Assembly: GCA_011316305.1 (NCBI GenBank) | Contig: SAUG01000029.1 | Coordinates: forward strand, 558,001-622,000 | Direction of reading: 5' to 3' | Origin: Rusavskia elegans | Taxonomy: Eukaryota > Ascomycota > Lecanoromycetes > Teloschistales > Teloschistaceae | Length of the DNA stretch: 64,000 nucleotides | Part shown: piece after piece, positions 25,883-37,626 of the stretch | Numbering within the stretch: position 1 is the first letter of the stretch | How the letters are laid out: each line of letters starts with the position of its first letter | Translations under genes and position numbers: made by a program | The notes under the pieces: model-generated | Databases searched by the model: none | Told to the model about the DNA's origin: nothing | What the model saw: only the letters and a program-made list of their open reading frames with translations

Positions 25883-27016
25883 GTTGGTGTGATAGGGATG
25901 GATGGTGGGGGTCTGTTTGATATGAAGAAGATAAGAACTGCTGGTTTGGGGAATTGGAGGGTGGATGTGCGTTTCCGGCTTGGGGTATATTTCAAGAGCC
26001 AGTGACGGGAATCGTTCGTCGTTTCTATGAGTTCGTGGGCTGTCTGGCCCCCCTTATGTATTTGTGGCAAGACGACAGAGATGATGGGGGTGGCAGATAC
26101 GAAGTAGGCGTCTTTGACGTGCAGAAGTCGGGGGCTGATCGGAACATTGAGGTCTCGGAGATGCTCGGTGGTTGGAAGAACAATCAATGCTATGCGAGAA
26201 CAGGTTGACCCAGGTGTGGGGAACAGCCTACAGATATACATATTTCATGCGTACTGTGCAGGCGGCGGCGTCAGAGCGTAAAAGCGAGCTTCTCCCTACC
26301 GTTCAACTATTGGCTTCCTACGAACGATCTGAGAGCAGTCTGCCCTCATGACCTTCCTACATCGCTCACTCCAGCCGAAGGTGTAGGCTCCAAGCTTTGA
26401 CAGGGACGATGGTTAGGGACCTTTCGTGCATGGTGAACACCAGAGCATGTGCTTCTTTTGGTAACTGCATGGAAGTTCTGGACCCTTGCATCTTAGTCCT
26501 GCATATCAAAAGGCACACATGGAAAAGCAGTCCTCCTACATCACGTCGACAGTTATCGAGCTTCTCCAATCCATCTGAATCTTGCCAGTCGCTTTCCCAC
26601 TTACGCATGTCGGCGTCAGTACTTAGTATTTTACATCTGAGACTGCTTGCCTGACACTACATCTTCTGGAAGTTCAGAGGGTTGGTCTGAGAAGACACAG
26701 TATTGGCTTGTAGAGAAGTATCCAAAATTCCGTTCGGATTGAAAGTAATAGTACGTACCTAGATGCACCTGATGCTACTTACGCTGCCATATAGAGCAAC
26801 CGAGTGATATGCAATGCCAATGGGATGTCGTCTCACGCTGTGAGATATCCCCTTTGCGCCTGCCCATTCCAACCAACACCACGCTGCATGACCATGCCGA
26901 ATCGTCTTCTCCCATATCTAATGCTCCCTGGTCCCAAATGCTCTGAGCAGCGAATTTGTATCTCTCTATTGTGATATCGATGCCATTGGGTTTCGCAGTC
27001 AACAGCCAAAGACTCT
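25883..27016. other. Intergenic, upstream of the small secreted protein gene
   Basis: About 1.1 kb with no recognised gene. Minus-strand frames near 26366-27027 lack family signatures. It holds the promoter of the secreted protein and the 3' end of the PX gene. Confidence 0.4.
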
Positions 27017-30000
27017 TCAGTCCGCAAGCACCATCCGCAGCATACTCAGGAATCCCTCTTTCAACATCTTCAATTGCTTTACCTCCGGCTTGACTGGCTC
27101 CCCGGCGTTCCGCCTCAGATGATCTTGCTTCTTCGCTCTTCGCTTCTTCTCCGCGGCTATTGGGTTAGTATCCTCCTCGCTGTCCTCTCTGCTATCACTA
27201 TCACTTTCATCATTATCCAAGTCTGCAAGATCGGCTTCGTTGATGCCGAAATCCGAGCTTCGAAACGTGGTCGAGCCAGGCGGAGGTGTCGAGACAGTGG
27301 CCCCCCCGGACGAAGAGGAATTCTCGGCTGCCATCTTCTGGCGCGTCTTGTCTTGATGCCACTTCTTGCGTTCCTCTTGCCATTTGATTAGGTTGTCGAT
27401 TTCCGTGATCGCCGCCGCTTTGTCGATTTGCCCCATCTCCACGGCGCCTTGAAAGAGTGCGTTCATGTCGAGCTTACCTCCACGGGGTCCGTGGCGTAGG
27501 AATTCGAGGATGCCTTCCAGCCAACCCATTAGTTGGGTGAAGAGGCCATTGTCGTGGATGTGGACCTCATGCACAAATTTGTAGAAATTGTCTTGATGTC
27601 TGGCGCAGAGGTCGATAAACGACTGCACCGTTTGATTCGGGTCCGCCGAAACATCCTGGCGCTGTGCGTGATCCAAAACATGGAACATATCATCCATGAA
27701 GGCGGCAAAGTCGGTGACCGAGTTGTACACATTGGCCGATTTATACACCCGGACCAGCGGTTCGTAAAAGATCTTGAACAGATCGCGGAAGAGGTAGAGC
27801 GTGACGGGTTCTTCGATCACGGAGAGCATCATGGCTTTGTCGCGCTGCCGCGTGTACATTTTGAGCAGTTGCTTGAGGTAGGAGAATAGTTGAGCACCCG
27901 TCTTCATTTCGTCGTCAACCTTTACGATGCTGGCAGTCAGTGATAACTTTCATCACACACAATTAAAGAAGTGGATGCTTACGTTTTCCACAGCGTTGTT
28001 CCAAGCTACATAGGCATTGAACGCTTTGCCAATTTGCTCCGGAGAGAGTTCAGGCTTGATCTCCTCAGATTTGAGGATGGCAACCACCAAATCGACACCG
28101 TCAACGACAGCTTCGCTCCTGATGTTGTTTTTGGTATCTTCATCAGCATTCGTGAAGCTCTTCAGCTTCTCGCAAAAGACATCATCGTTAATCTTCACGA
28201 CCAGAGCGTCGATGGATTTCTGAAAGGCTTTGATGCCATCGTTGAGCGCCATACCAAAGACCCGCTGAGCCAGTGATCTTGTCCCGAAGGGCTGTGCCAG
28301 GAAAAGATCCAGGACGCCGTTCATTACCACTGCAGGATTGGCGAAGCGTATCACCTGTTTCAGAGCGGTGTAAGGTAACATGGAGTGTATCCGCTTGGCT
28401 TGGGCAAACAGTTCGGGCGAATTGTCTTCGGCTAGGAAAAGATGGTATATAGTCGCGGCGACTCTGTTCTCAAATCAGCCATGACTCGAGATGACTGGGT
28501 GGGAGAACTACTCTATGCGTAGCCATTCTGCAAATTTCTGATACTCTGTGCTCAGATCCGCTATCCGCTCCTTGTCTTTGATCTCCTGGAACAGTTGTGT
28601 AAGGCCGTCTATTGTACGGTCAGTATCCTGGTCACACATGCATAGAAGAGAAAGGCAATACTCCTTTCCACAATGTCCCGTCTGAAGCGTTCCATATATA
28701 CATCTAGCTCTTTTGCTCGTTGCCTGGCAATCTCATAGAATCGCTTCTGTTCTTCTATCCTTTTCTCATCCATCATTTTCCGCCTAGCCACGTCTTCCAT
28801 TTCTTCTTCGTTGACTTGGATCGGGCTGCCTGTAAGGAATTCGTACATTGCTTTGGAATCCGCGATCTGTGGATTTTGGAGAAAAGTGCGCAGGAAAGCT
28901 CGAAGGGAGACTCGTTGATCTTCCCGATACAACATAACGTGCTCTTTGCGATACTCTCCAGAAGCTCGAGGCGAAGCGCGGTCTGGTTGCAGCGACACCC
29001 CACGTCGATGGCCCATTCCCACTAGATTGCGAAGAGAACCACTATCGTCATGGGTGATGCCTGTGTTTTGAGTAGAGCCAGAGGACACCGAAGAGGCGTC
29101 CTCGTCATCTCCGCCGCTGAAAAAGGTATGTGAGGTAGTGCTTTTGTTCTTCCTTGGTAGGGGTGCAAGGACTTTCCCCGGTAGCTCTGTCCGCAACCGC
29201 TTGTGTAGCTTGGCAAATTCGCCATACCTTCGGCCTACGTAGTGATCGGGTTTGCCTGCCTGCTTAACTCGGATGATAAATTCCTGTGTGTGGTAAGCTA
29301 CAATACAGATGATAGGACTCTGAAGGCCGAGCATACGGCATGTTGATGGTAACGAAAATTACGCTTCACAGACGTTGTTCGGACGCCTGCCACGTTCACG
29401 TCCCAACCATTGATTGAGTGCCCCTCCGGTGCATTTACCAGTAGGCCTTGATCTTGAGCTCCACGGTCGACGACTTCTAGCTCCGAGAAGCGTATGCGTT
29501 CTTCGTAGCCGGAAGCAGTAGGTATACCGGAGACCATCATGAGCTCAACTAGCTTCTTAGCCTTGATGGCAAGCTTCCGCCTCTTGCTTTCTTCTAAGCG
29601 GTCCTCGGAAGACGAAATGTGCTTCTGAGCAAACAGCTCCAGAAACTGCACCGCAATCAGTATGTCCCTGGTCGTGTTCCATATTGAAGACTCAGCTCAC
29701 CACCTGCAGCTTGTCCTGCCAGAATTCCTTCTCTCTAGCTTGGTCAAGGAAGGGAAAATTGCGAACATGGTGAACGAAGATGAAGCGTAAGATGGGCAAA
29801 TCGGAGTCGACTGGGGCGACTTCTCCGTAGTCGGAGCGGAAGGGAGCACCAAACCGCTGTAGCGCTGTAGCAGAGGCTAACTCTGTGATTTCAAAGTCGA
29901 CTTGTTGAGACAGCAGCTCCCTCTTGAGATCTGAAGAATCAGCATTGCCTCTAGATTGAAGTTGGCGTCCTCGTACAGTGCTCTTGCTTTCCCGTCAATG

Positions 30001-30172
30001 CATTAACTGGCGAAGGATGAGAGTCATTTGACAGGGCACCGCCATTCGGCTTGAGTCGTGCAGGCAGGCTCATATCCTTGAAGTGATCTTTCTGTGGAGC
30101 TTTGCCATGCCCCGGCGCCTCGACAGTGCCGTCCAATGCTCTAAGATCTTGGGCGTGGTCCAGTCCTGCCAT
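27017..30172 (-). CDS. PX-domain protein with PXB and DUF3818 regions (YPR097W/Lec1-like)
   Basis: A multi-exon gene. From the N-terminus: a short Pro-rich leader (ATG 30172), a PXB region (RFGAPFRSDYGE, LPILRFIFVHHVRNFPFLDQA, KHISSSEDRLEESKRRKLA), a PX domain (EFIIRVKQAGKPDHYVGRRYGEFAKLHKRL) that should bind phosphoinositides, and a long helical DUF3818 region (VIRFANPAVVMNGVLDLFLAQPFG; LFSYLKQLLKMYTRQRDKAM; YLFRDLFKIFYEPLVRVYKSANVY), ending in an acidic, Lys-rich tail. The yeast homologue is linked to lipid distribution at membrane contacts. Clear junctions: 27983 to 27919, and acceptors near 28471 and 28608. The join from the leader to the PXB region near 29950-30020 is not resolved: the frame changes, and the only nearby GT-AG pairs are a 26-base one or weak longer ones. 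It is divergent from the kinesin gene. Confidence 0.85.
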
Positions 30173-30653
30173 AGTGTTGGGTTACTTTGCACACATGAAT
30201 GATACTGTTAGGCACTCGATAAGCTTCGGCGCTCTTATCACGGGTTTTGGGGACAATGTCGGACAGTGTGGAAGCAAGTAGCCATGCCTGTCAGTGTTTT
30301 GGCCTCGACTCGATTACATATAATGATGTAGTACGCGGCTTCCTCGCGGCCCATGACAAACGCCAAGAGCGGCGGAAACAATTAAGCTTCACGGGCGTTT
30401 CGTACCGCGCCGGCAGGGCGGGACTCGGGACTAACTGGTTGTGGGCTAGCCTCGTAGGGATTGAATGTCTTTCAACGAATATCAATGTCAACTTCAGAGT
30501 GACCAGAGTCCACGAACGGTCTGATCTCACCGGCTCAGACAACATATGATGCCCATCATCAACCCGGCTCAACCCCCCTTGCCCACCTCATGGGGCATGG
30601 GTGAGATGTGAAGTCATTTCCGATGAAGTCTCGGATCCCTGAAATTCGTCACC
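30173..30653. promoter_or_regulatory. Shared divergent promoter, PX protein / kinesin-3
   Basis: A 480-base gap between divergent start codons. No specific element recognised. Confidence 0.4.
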
Positions 30654-33600
30654 ATGGGGGCTGGGAATATCAGGGTGGTGGTGAGGGTGAGGCCCTTCAA
30701 TGGGCGAGAATTGGATCGGAGAGCGAAATGCGTGGTGCAGATGAAAGATTCTCAAACCATCCTGATCCCCACCCCGGATGCAGAAGAACGACTGCGAGGC
30801 TCCAAGGGCCTGCGAGGTGCAGATGGCCAGAAGACATTTGCCTTCGATCGGAGCTATTGGTCCTTCAACAGAGGAGATCCGCACTTCGCTGGGCAAGAAA
30901 TTCTCTTCAGCGACCTAGGAGCACCCCTGCTCGACAATGCCTTTCAGGGCTACAATAACTGCATCTTTGCCTACGGCCAGACCGGTTCAGGCAAAAGCTA
31001 TAGCATGATGGGTTATGGAGAGGAGTCGGGAGTCATACCAAGGATCTGCGAGGATATGTTCAGACGGATTACCGACTATCAGAAGGACAAGCACCTCACA
31101 TATACTGTAGAGGTCTCATACCTGGAAATCTACAATGAAAGGGTCAGGGATCTACTTAACCCTTCAACCAAAGGAAACCTGAAAGTCCGAGAACATCCTT
31201 CAACTGGTCCGTATGTGGAGGATCTCGCCAAATTAGTTGTTCGTTCATTCCCAGAAATTCAGCAACTCATGGACGAAGGCAACAAAGCTAGGACAGTTGC
31301 CGCAACAAGCATGAACGACACTTCTAGTCGCTCACATGCCGTCTTCACCCTGATCGTCACACAAAAGAGAAACGACGAGGAAACCGGCTTGGATACAGAG
31401 AAGGTCGCAAAGATCAGTCTTGTAGATCTTGCAGGCTCCGAAAGGGCAACGTCGACAGGCGCTACAGGGGCCCGACTCAAGGAAGGTGCTGAAATAAACC
31501 GGTCTCTGTCAACCTTGGGTCGAGTCATCGCAGCGCTTGCCGACCTGTCGACAGGCAAGAAAAGAAATACATCCATGGTTCCTTACCGCGACTCCGTTTT
31601 GACTTGGCTGTTAAAGGACTCTCTTGGCGGCAATAGTATGACAGCCATGATTGCAGCCATCTCCCCAGCCGACATCAACTTCGAGGAGACACTCAGCACC
31701 TTACGCTATGCGGACTCCGCCAAACGTATCAAAAACCATGCGGTAGTTAATGAAGACCCCAATGCACGTATGATTCGAGAACTCAAGGAGGAACTAGCCC
31801 AATTGAGATCCAAATTAAGCAGTGGAGCAACAGCTGGCGGTGTTGCAGAGGAGCAATATTCACATGACACCCCATTAGACCAGCAGATCGTGTCCATTAC
31901 GCAAGCAGATGGAACCGTTAAAAAAGTATCCAAAGCAGATATTGCAGAGCAGTTGAATCAATCCGAGAAACTGTATGAGGACCTGAACCAAACTTGGGAA
32001 GAGAAGCTACAAAAGACGGAGAAAATACACAAGGAACGTGAGGCTGCTTTGGAAGAACTTGGAATCAGTATAGGTAAGCAATTTTCGGTGCTCTTCCAAA
32101 CCCGATTTGCTTCGGCCAAGAGTTGCAAGATAAAGTACAGAAGCTGGACATGGATTTGGTTCCCTTTGTCCCATGCTTTGGGATATTGGCCTATTTACCT
32201 GCCGGTTGGAATGTTGGATACCTAGATACCTCAATGGGCAGAGCACTGTACTGCACATGAGTGGACCTGTCACATAACCTTCAGTATGCGATGATTTAGT
32301 AGTACCGTTACGCTATCATCCCGCATCATTTCTCATTTCGGTGCATGACTTTCTTGACACACTCTTACTTGGTAAAGCCATGCTGATTCCAGACTTACTT
32401 TATAGAGAAAGGCTTTGTAGGCCTCTCCACCCCGAAGAAGATGCCTCATCTGGTCAATCTTAGTGATGACCCCCTCCTGGCTGAGTGCCTTGTATATAAT
32501 ATCAAGCCGGGCACAACGACAGTTGGAAATGTGGAAGATGCTAGCGTGAGCACGGAGATACGACTCAACGGTTCGAAGATAATGAGGGATCACTGTACGT
32601 TTGAGAACACCGATGGATTTGTTTCTATCATACCTAGAGCTGGAGCGGCCGTGATGGTGAATGGTCATCGAACAGAGGAGCCTAAGCGACTTCGCAGCGG
32701 TAATCGAATCATACTTGGGGACTTCCATATCTTCAGATTCAATCATCCGCAAGAAGCGCGCGCGGAGCGCAAGGAACAGAGTCTGCTGAGACATTCAGTG
32801 ACAGTAAGCCAGCTTGGCTCACCAGCGCAACGGCCAGCGCACAGTCGTGCAACCAGCCGGGTGGACCTGGAATCTGAAGGTGATTCCAGCAGACCTGAAT
32901 CACCACAACCTCCTAAATGTTCTAGAGACTCGGACTGGTCGTATGCCCGACGAGAAGCTGCAAGTGCAATCCTTGGGACTGACCAGAAGATCTCCCATAT
33001 GACTGATGATGAGCTTGACTCTCTTTTCGACGATGTCCAGCGCGTACGCGCCGTCCGCAAAGGCCGACCTGAATCTCGGTTATGGGGCCCGGAAGAAGAG
33101 GACTCTGTTAGCTCTTACCCGCATCGTGAGAAGTATATGTCTAATGCTACAAGCGATGTTTCTTTGGACACTAACCTTACTCTACCTGGGTCTCCGCTGC
33201 AGGATGGTAGCAGCCGCGATGTCGAGGGTGACAACCGTGATATTGAGAGCGGTGACGAGTCATTGCAGAACAGCAAGAAGGACAACGAAGCTTATACACA
33301 CAATCCAAGAGAGCTACAAGCTGAGAAGCAACACATGGAAGAAGCTCTGCAAACTGCGAGAGCGGATTTCCAGCTCCAGCTAGAACAACAGCACGCAGCC
33401 TTCAACGAGCAGCTTCAGAAAGCCATTGTCGAAAGATCTCCGAGAACGACCGACGATGGCTTTACCGAGCTATCGAACAAAGAGAAGTCGATCGCACGGA
33501 ACGTAACCCAGACCTGGCATTTATTCAAGCCGATTAAACTGACCGAGACTGTGTTCAAATACGCTACGGTCCTCAAAGAAGCCCAAGTCATGAGCCAGGC

Positions 33601-36001
33601 CATGGGTAAGAATGTATCTTTTCAATTCACCGTCATTGCCTTAGAACAGGCAACATGCTCTTCATACGACCTCGTCCTATTCAACATCCCCGGTGATGAT
33701 GATCTCGAAGACGCCAAGAGACCTTGCATTGCTGTTCGAGTCATGGATTTCCGGCATCGAGTCATACATCTCTGGTCCATCGACAAGATGCTGCAGCGTT
33801 TGCGAGAAATGCGTCAGATGCACCAGTACCTATCACGACCTGATTATTTGCAGCATTTCCGACTCGAGGATCCCTTTATCGAACCGTGCCTGCCACAATA
33901 CTCCTTGGTAGGCGAGGCTACCATACCTCTGGCTGCTGTGTTTGAAGCCCGGGTGCATGACTTCTCCATCGAAATTGTTTCAACATACACGTTCGAAGCA
34001 GTTGGAGTCATCAGGCTGTCCCTTGAACCGTCCTCTGCCCAAGCGCCTTCTTCCGTCATGAAATTCAATGTCGTGATGCACGACATGGTTGGTTTCGCGG
34101 AACATGAAGGTACGGACGTCCATGCCCAGATGTCGATACCAGGAGTGGACGAAAATGGAGGCGCCTCAAGCACGCAGATGATCAACGGTTTCAATGAGGA
34201 TCCTATCAAATTTGACAGCATACACAGTATGAGCTTACCGCTCGATAGCAAGCGTTCAACATGCCTCTTGGTCTCCGTGTACGCAAAGGTCACCCCAATG
34301 CACATGGAGAAATTACTGAGCTGGGACGAGATGCGCGAGCCAGATGAGCAAGATAATATCAGGCGAACGCAGAGTGAGCAAGGAGCCAGGATAGCAGAAA
34401 GTGAATATTTCCGACAAGAGCCCCATGACGTTTTCGCAAAAGTCAAGATCTTTGAGATGTCCGAGGCTGGCGAATACATTCCAGTCGACGTTGAGCAGTT
34501 GAGTAACGTAGATGTAGGTACCTACCAGCTTCGGCAGGGACTGCAACGTAGGATTGCTGTCAATTTGGCCTACTCGTCCGCTGAGTCCCTTCAATGGAAA
34601 GAGGTCAAGTCAATGCGCGTCGGCGATCTCAGGCTCTTTGATATTAGAGCGTCAATCCCGCAACCCGATCAGCCCAAGCCTGATATATCTCTCAAGCTCG
34701 TCCAAAGGCCCCACTTCGTCGAGAACGGCAACGGAATGAAAGAGCTTACAGTGAGTGGGCAATGGGACTCCAGTCTGCATGGCTCATCGCTCCTGGACCG
34801 ACCAACTGCTAACAATTACCACGTCCAAATCTCACTCTCAGGTAAGTGATTTCAGGAGCTACTTTACCCTGATTTCCCCTGTTTTGAAGATGCGTAATCT
34901 GGCTTTAGCTTGATCTGGGTTCTGTCCGCCTTGCTCCTTCGCTTTGGCAGGGCATCCGATTTGGCTGTTTGTAAGAGATCGGATGCTGCTAGTCGAGAGA
35001 TCGGATGCCCGGACTGCTAACCGAAGTACAACTGCCAAGATTGGACCACATTTGTTGAAGACATGCTGACTTCGGAATCTACTCCAGTTGACGTTGTATC
35101 ATCCCGCCTTGATGAGCCTATGACTTTCTCATTCGACCAGAACTTGCAAGTTCGGCCGCGGTCATGGCTTCGGCCTCAGTCCATGTTCAAACAATTGTGG
35201 AAGACCGCCAGAATTGTTCATACAACGTCCGGTATCTTTTCTGCTTTACTGAAACCGACATCGGCCAAACGAGCAACGGATGTGTGGAGACTAGACAGCC
35301 AGCAAGACTATGTCAAGGGAGAAGAAGAGCTGTCGGGCTGGAAGCCCAGAGGCGCCAGCTTGATTCAGGACTTCTATGATAGCCAAAAGAAACAACGACG
35401 GGCGCGGGAGGTGGAGAGTGTAAAGGTATCCTTGAAGCGTCATCTCAACGATATCCCATCAATGGCCGCCAATGGCCATCCTTCAATCTCGACGGATCAA
35501 GAACGACTATTGAGAAGGTACGTTCGGTTGTGGAAACCTAGGTGCACTTCTGCCGCGCTATCCGAGAAGGATGGCCACATCAAAATGGATACAGCGGCGA
35601 CTCGGTCTGTAACTGTTCCTCCACGCCTACAGGCTGTTGTCCACTTTGTTCCGAAGAATCCATGTGTTCTGAAATCTTCATACGTCCTCGCTCCAACGAC
35701 ATCGACCTCTCAGCCCCTGCGGTGGCAACGTCACTTCGCCGAGCTGAGACCGCCGTACCTTCACATCTACGCGGTACCGTCGGGCGACGAAGTCACGGTG
35801 ATCAATCTCCGTAACGCGCGAATCGACACCGATCCGCCGGTGAGGAAGCTCTTACACAGCGAGCGGGTGGGCGGGAACTGCTGGGCGGTGTACGGTGCCA
35901 TGAACACATGGCTGTTCGCAGCGCGCAGTGAGATACAAAAGGCCGAGTGGGTGCTTGCTATCGACGGATGTTTTGCTGGTGGGAACGGTATCGGAAGCTA
36001 G
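30654..36001 (+). CDS. uncA: Kinesin-3 motor, Unc104/KIF1 type (UncA)
   Basis: Exons 30654-32073, 32406-34841 and 35040-36001 give about 1605 residues, the usual length for fungal UncA. The motor domain is complete: P-loop GQTGSGKS (108-115), switch I NDTSSRSH, switch II DLAGSE, and the neck region [21 protein letters not shown] coiled coil, then an FHA domain (about 490-590, with the [10 protein letters not shown] and [15 protein letters not shown] motifs), further coiled coil, the kinesin-associated region near 960-1070, and a C-terminal PH domain (about 1500-1600, [20 protein letters not shown]) follow. UncA carries early endosomes and vesicles toward microtubule plus ends in hyphae. Both introns (332 and 198 bases) are long for this window; the second holds an inverted repeat. 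All junctions agree in phase. Confidence 0.95.
34950..35010. repeat. Inverted repeat with internal direct repeat inside kinesin intron 2
   Basis: GGGCATCCGAT at 34950-34960 is the exact reverse complement of ATCGGATGCCC at 35000-35010 (11-bp arms). AGAGATCGGATGC also occurs twice in direct orientation (34974-34986 and 34996-35008), so the left arm can pair with either copy. It lies wholly inside the 198-base intron. Confidence 0.7.
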
Positions 36002-37626
36002 GAGGGGATTTCCTCGTATCTGCATGGAATGACTGTCGATTTAGTGATACCCCCTTTGACGCAGAATTTCATAATTGTCCCCTACATGGTGACGGGATGT
36101 AGCTACGCTGATGTGATTGGTAGTGAGCAAGTAATCCCGATGGCTTTCAGTGAATGGATGGTGGTCACGAGGATGTTCATCATGATTTGGCATTGGAGAT
36201 TCGAACATCGCTTCAGATGGCGAAACCAGACACTTTTGATGGCGAAAGATAACAGATGTCTTGTTTAGGGATACCATGGCAGTGCATCCAAGACCTCGAC
36301 TGGTGTCAGTCGAGGTCTCGAGTGCCTGGCCTGGTGCTACCTTAAAACACGGGATGCCTTGCCGATTGAATCTATCTGATAAGCCATCTGGAGCAGGTAG
36401 CTCGTGGCCATCTTCACCACGTCCGATCCGAGGTGTTCCGAAGCAGCATAATATATCTGAGTCGCAGCGGAATCTTTCGCAGGTCAAAGTCGGCCTCCTA
36501 GAAGTCTACGGCCTACATGTGAGGGTCATTGAGTAACGTCAAACGCACCACCATGTGTATCACGACGAGATGCTGCGAGTTAATGCGGTGATTGCAGAAG
36601 CCGTCCTATCGAAGCCTTTTCCCTGCGTCACTCCGCACATGCCGGTATTTCTTAGCGGAAGGCTTGCTTTTGGCTGCTCATTTGGAAACGATCGAGTCTG
36701 CCTCAGCTAAGGACTCGTCAGCACCGGGGGTAACGAGACCTTTTGCTCTTAGGCTTTCCCCAACTGCTTTACCCCACATCATGGTCGCTTTCCCGGGGAG
36801 AGAGCATCTCCAAGCCGACTGCACATGCCTGCAGTAGTCGGTCGGCTAGGAAGCTGCTATACTACCGGGTCGTTTCTTCGATGCGGAGGGATGCGCAGAT
36901 ATTGATCACTTGACCGCTTTTTTGGGTACAGATGCGCTGGCTAAAGCGTGGTGTGGTTGTTGCAAATGGAAAATCAATTCTGTGACGTGTGGTTGAGTTG
37001 GAGAAAAGGTCATATTTGGGCAGTTGAGCATGGACCAATGAAGCGGGAACAGGTGATGCCCCCAGACCCATGGATCTCACCTTGGAAAAAGCGTTGGTTA
37101 CCTTCAATTCCCGAGCCAAAGGGCAGCAGAAAGACAAGGGACGTGCTGCTTAGCTAATAAAACTCTCTATACCTATCGGGGCTAGCGCGAAACCGCCGAA
37201 GTGCCCCACTTATCAAATCCAACCATCAGGCCAGAGAGAAGGATGTCCCGGACTTTTTTATCTATATTGCTTTGCAATCACCGTACCACTGCTCGACGTG
37301 CTCATTCCGGTGTCAGAGCTTGATCTCTCCTTTGTCATCAAAATGTCTACATGTCAAAAATGACTCGGTGGCGGGCTGAGCTGCCTCCCGCACTCTTGCA
37401 TGCATCAGCCCGAGTCTCAATGGGCAATACCTGACACCTTCTGTCCGACGTGAACAACACCACTTTCAACCCATTCAGCTCTGGAGTTCAATCTGTCACC
37501 ATCCTGAATACCACATACACCTCCTCGACTCATGCTGATGTAGCTGTCTCTGGCCGGTAGACCACGACGACAGCCCCTCGGGGCTTTCGACCCGATCCGC
37601 CTTTGTCTGCCAGAACCCAAGCCATC
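36002..37626. other. Intergenic, kinesin 3' region and rim15 promoter
   Basis: About 1.6 kb without a recognised gene. The largest open frame is a minus-strand one at 36041-36487 (148 codons, His- and Pro-rich, no family signature), which spans the hairpin and is not called. The long gap before rim15 suits a stress-regulated promoter with a long leader, but no specific element was identified. Confidence 0.4.
36291..36318. repeat. Perfect 12-bp hairpin downstream of kinesin-3
   Basis: AGACCTCGACTG at 36291-36302 and CAGTCGAGGTCT at 36307-36318 are exact reverse complements around the loop GTGT. The site is about 290 bases past the kinesin stop codon. No T-run follows on either strand, so it does not look like a polymerase III or bacterial-type terminator. 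Confidence 0.75.

Noticed and set aside
36041..36487. 148-codon minus-strand open frame between kinesin-3 and rim15
   Set aside because: No signal peptide, domain motif or splice context; composition is His/Pro-rich and it spans a hairpin. Likely chance.
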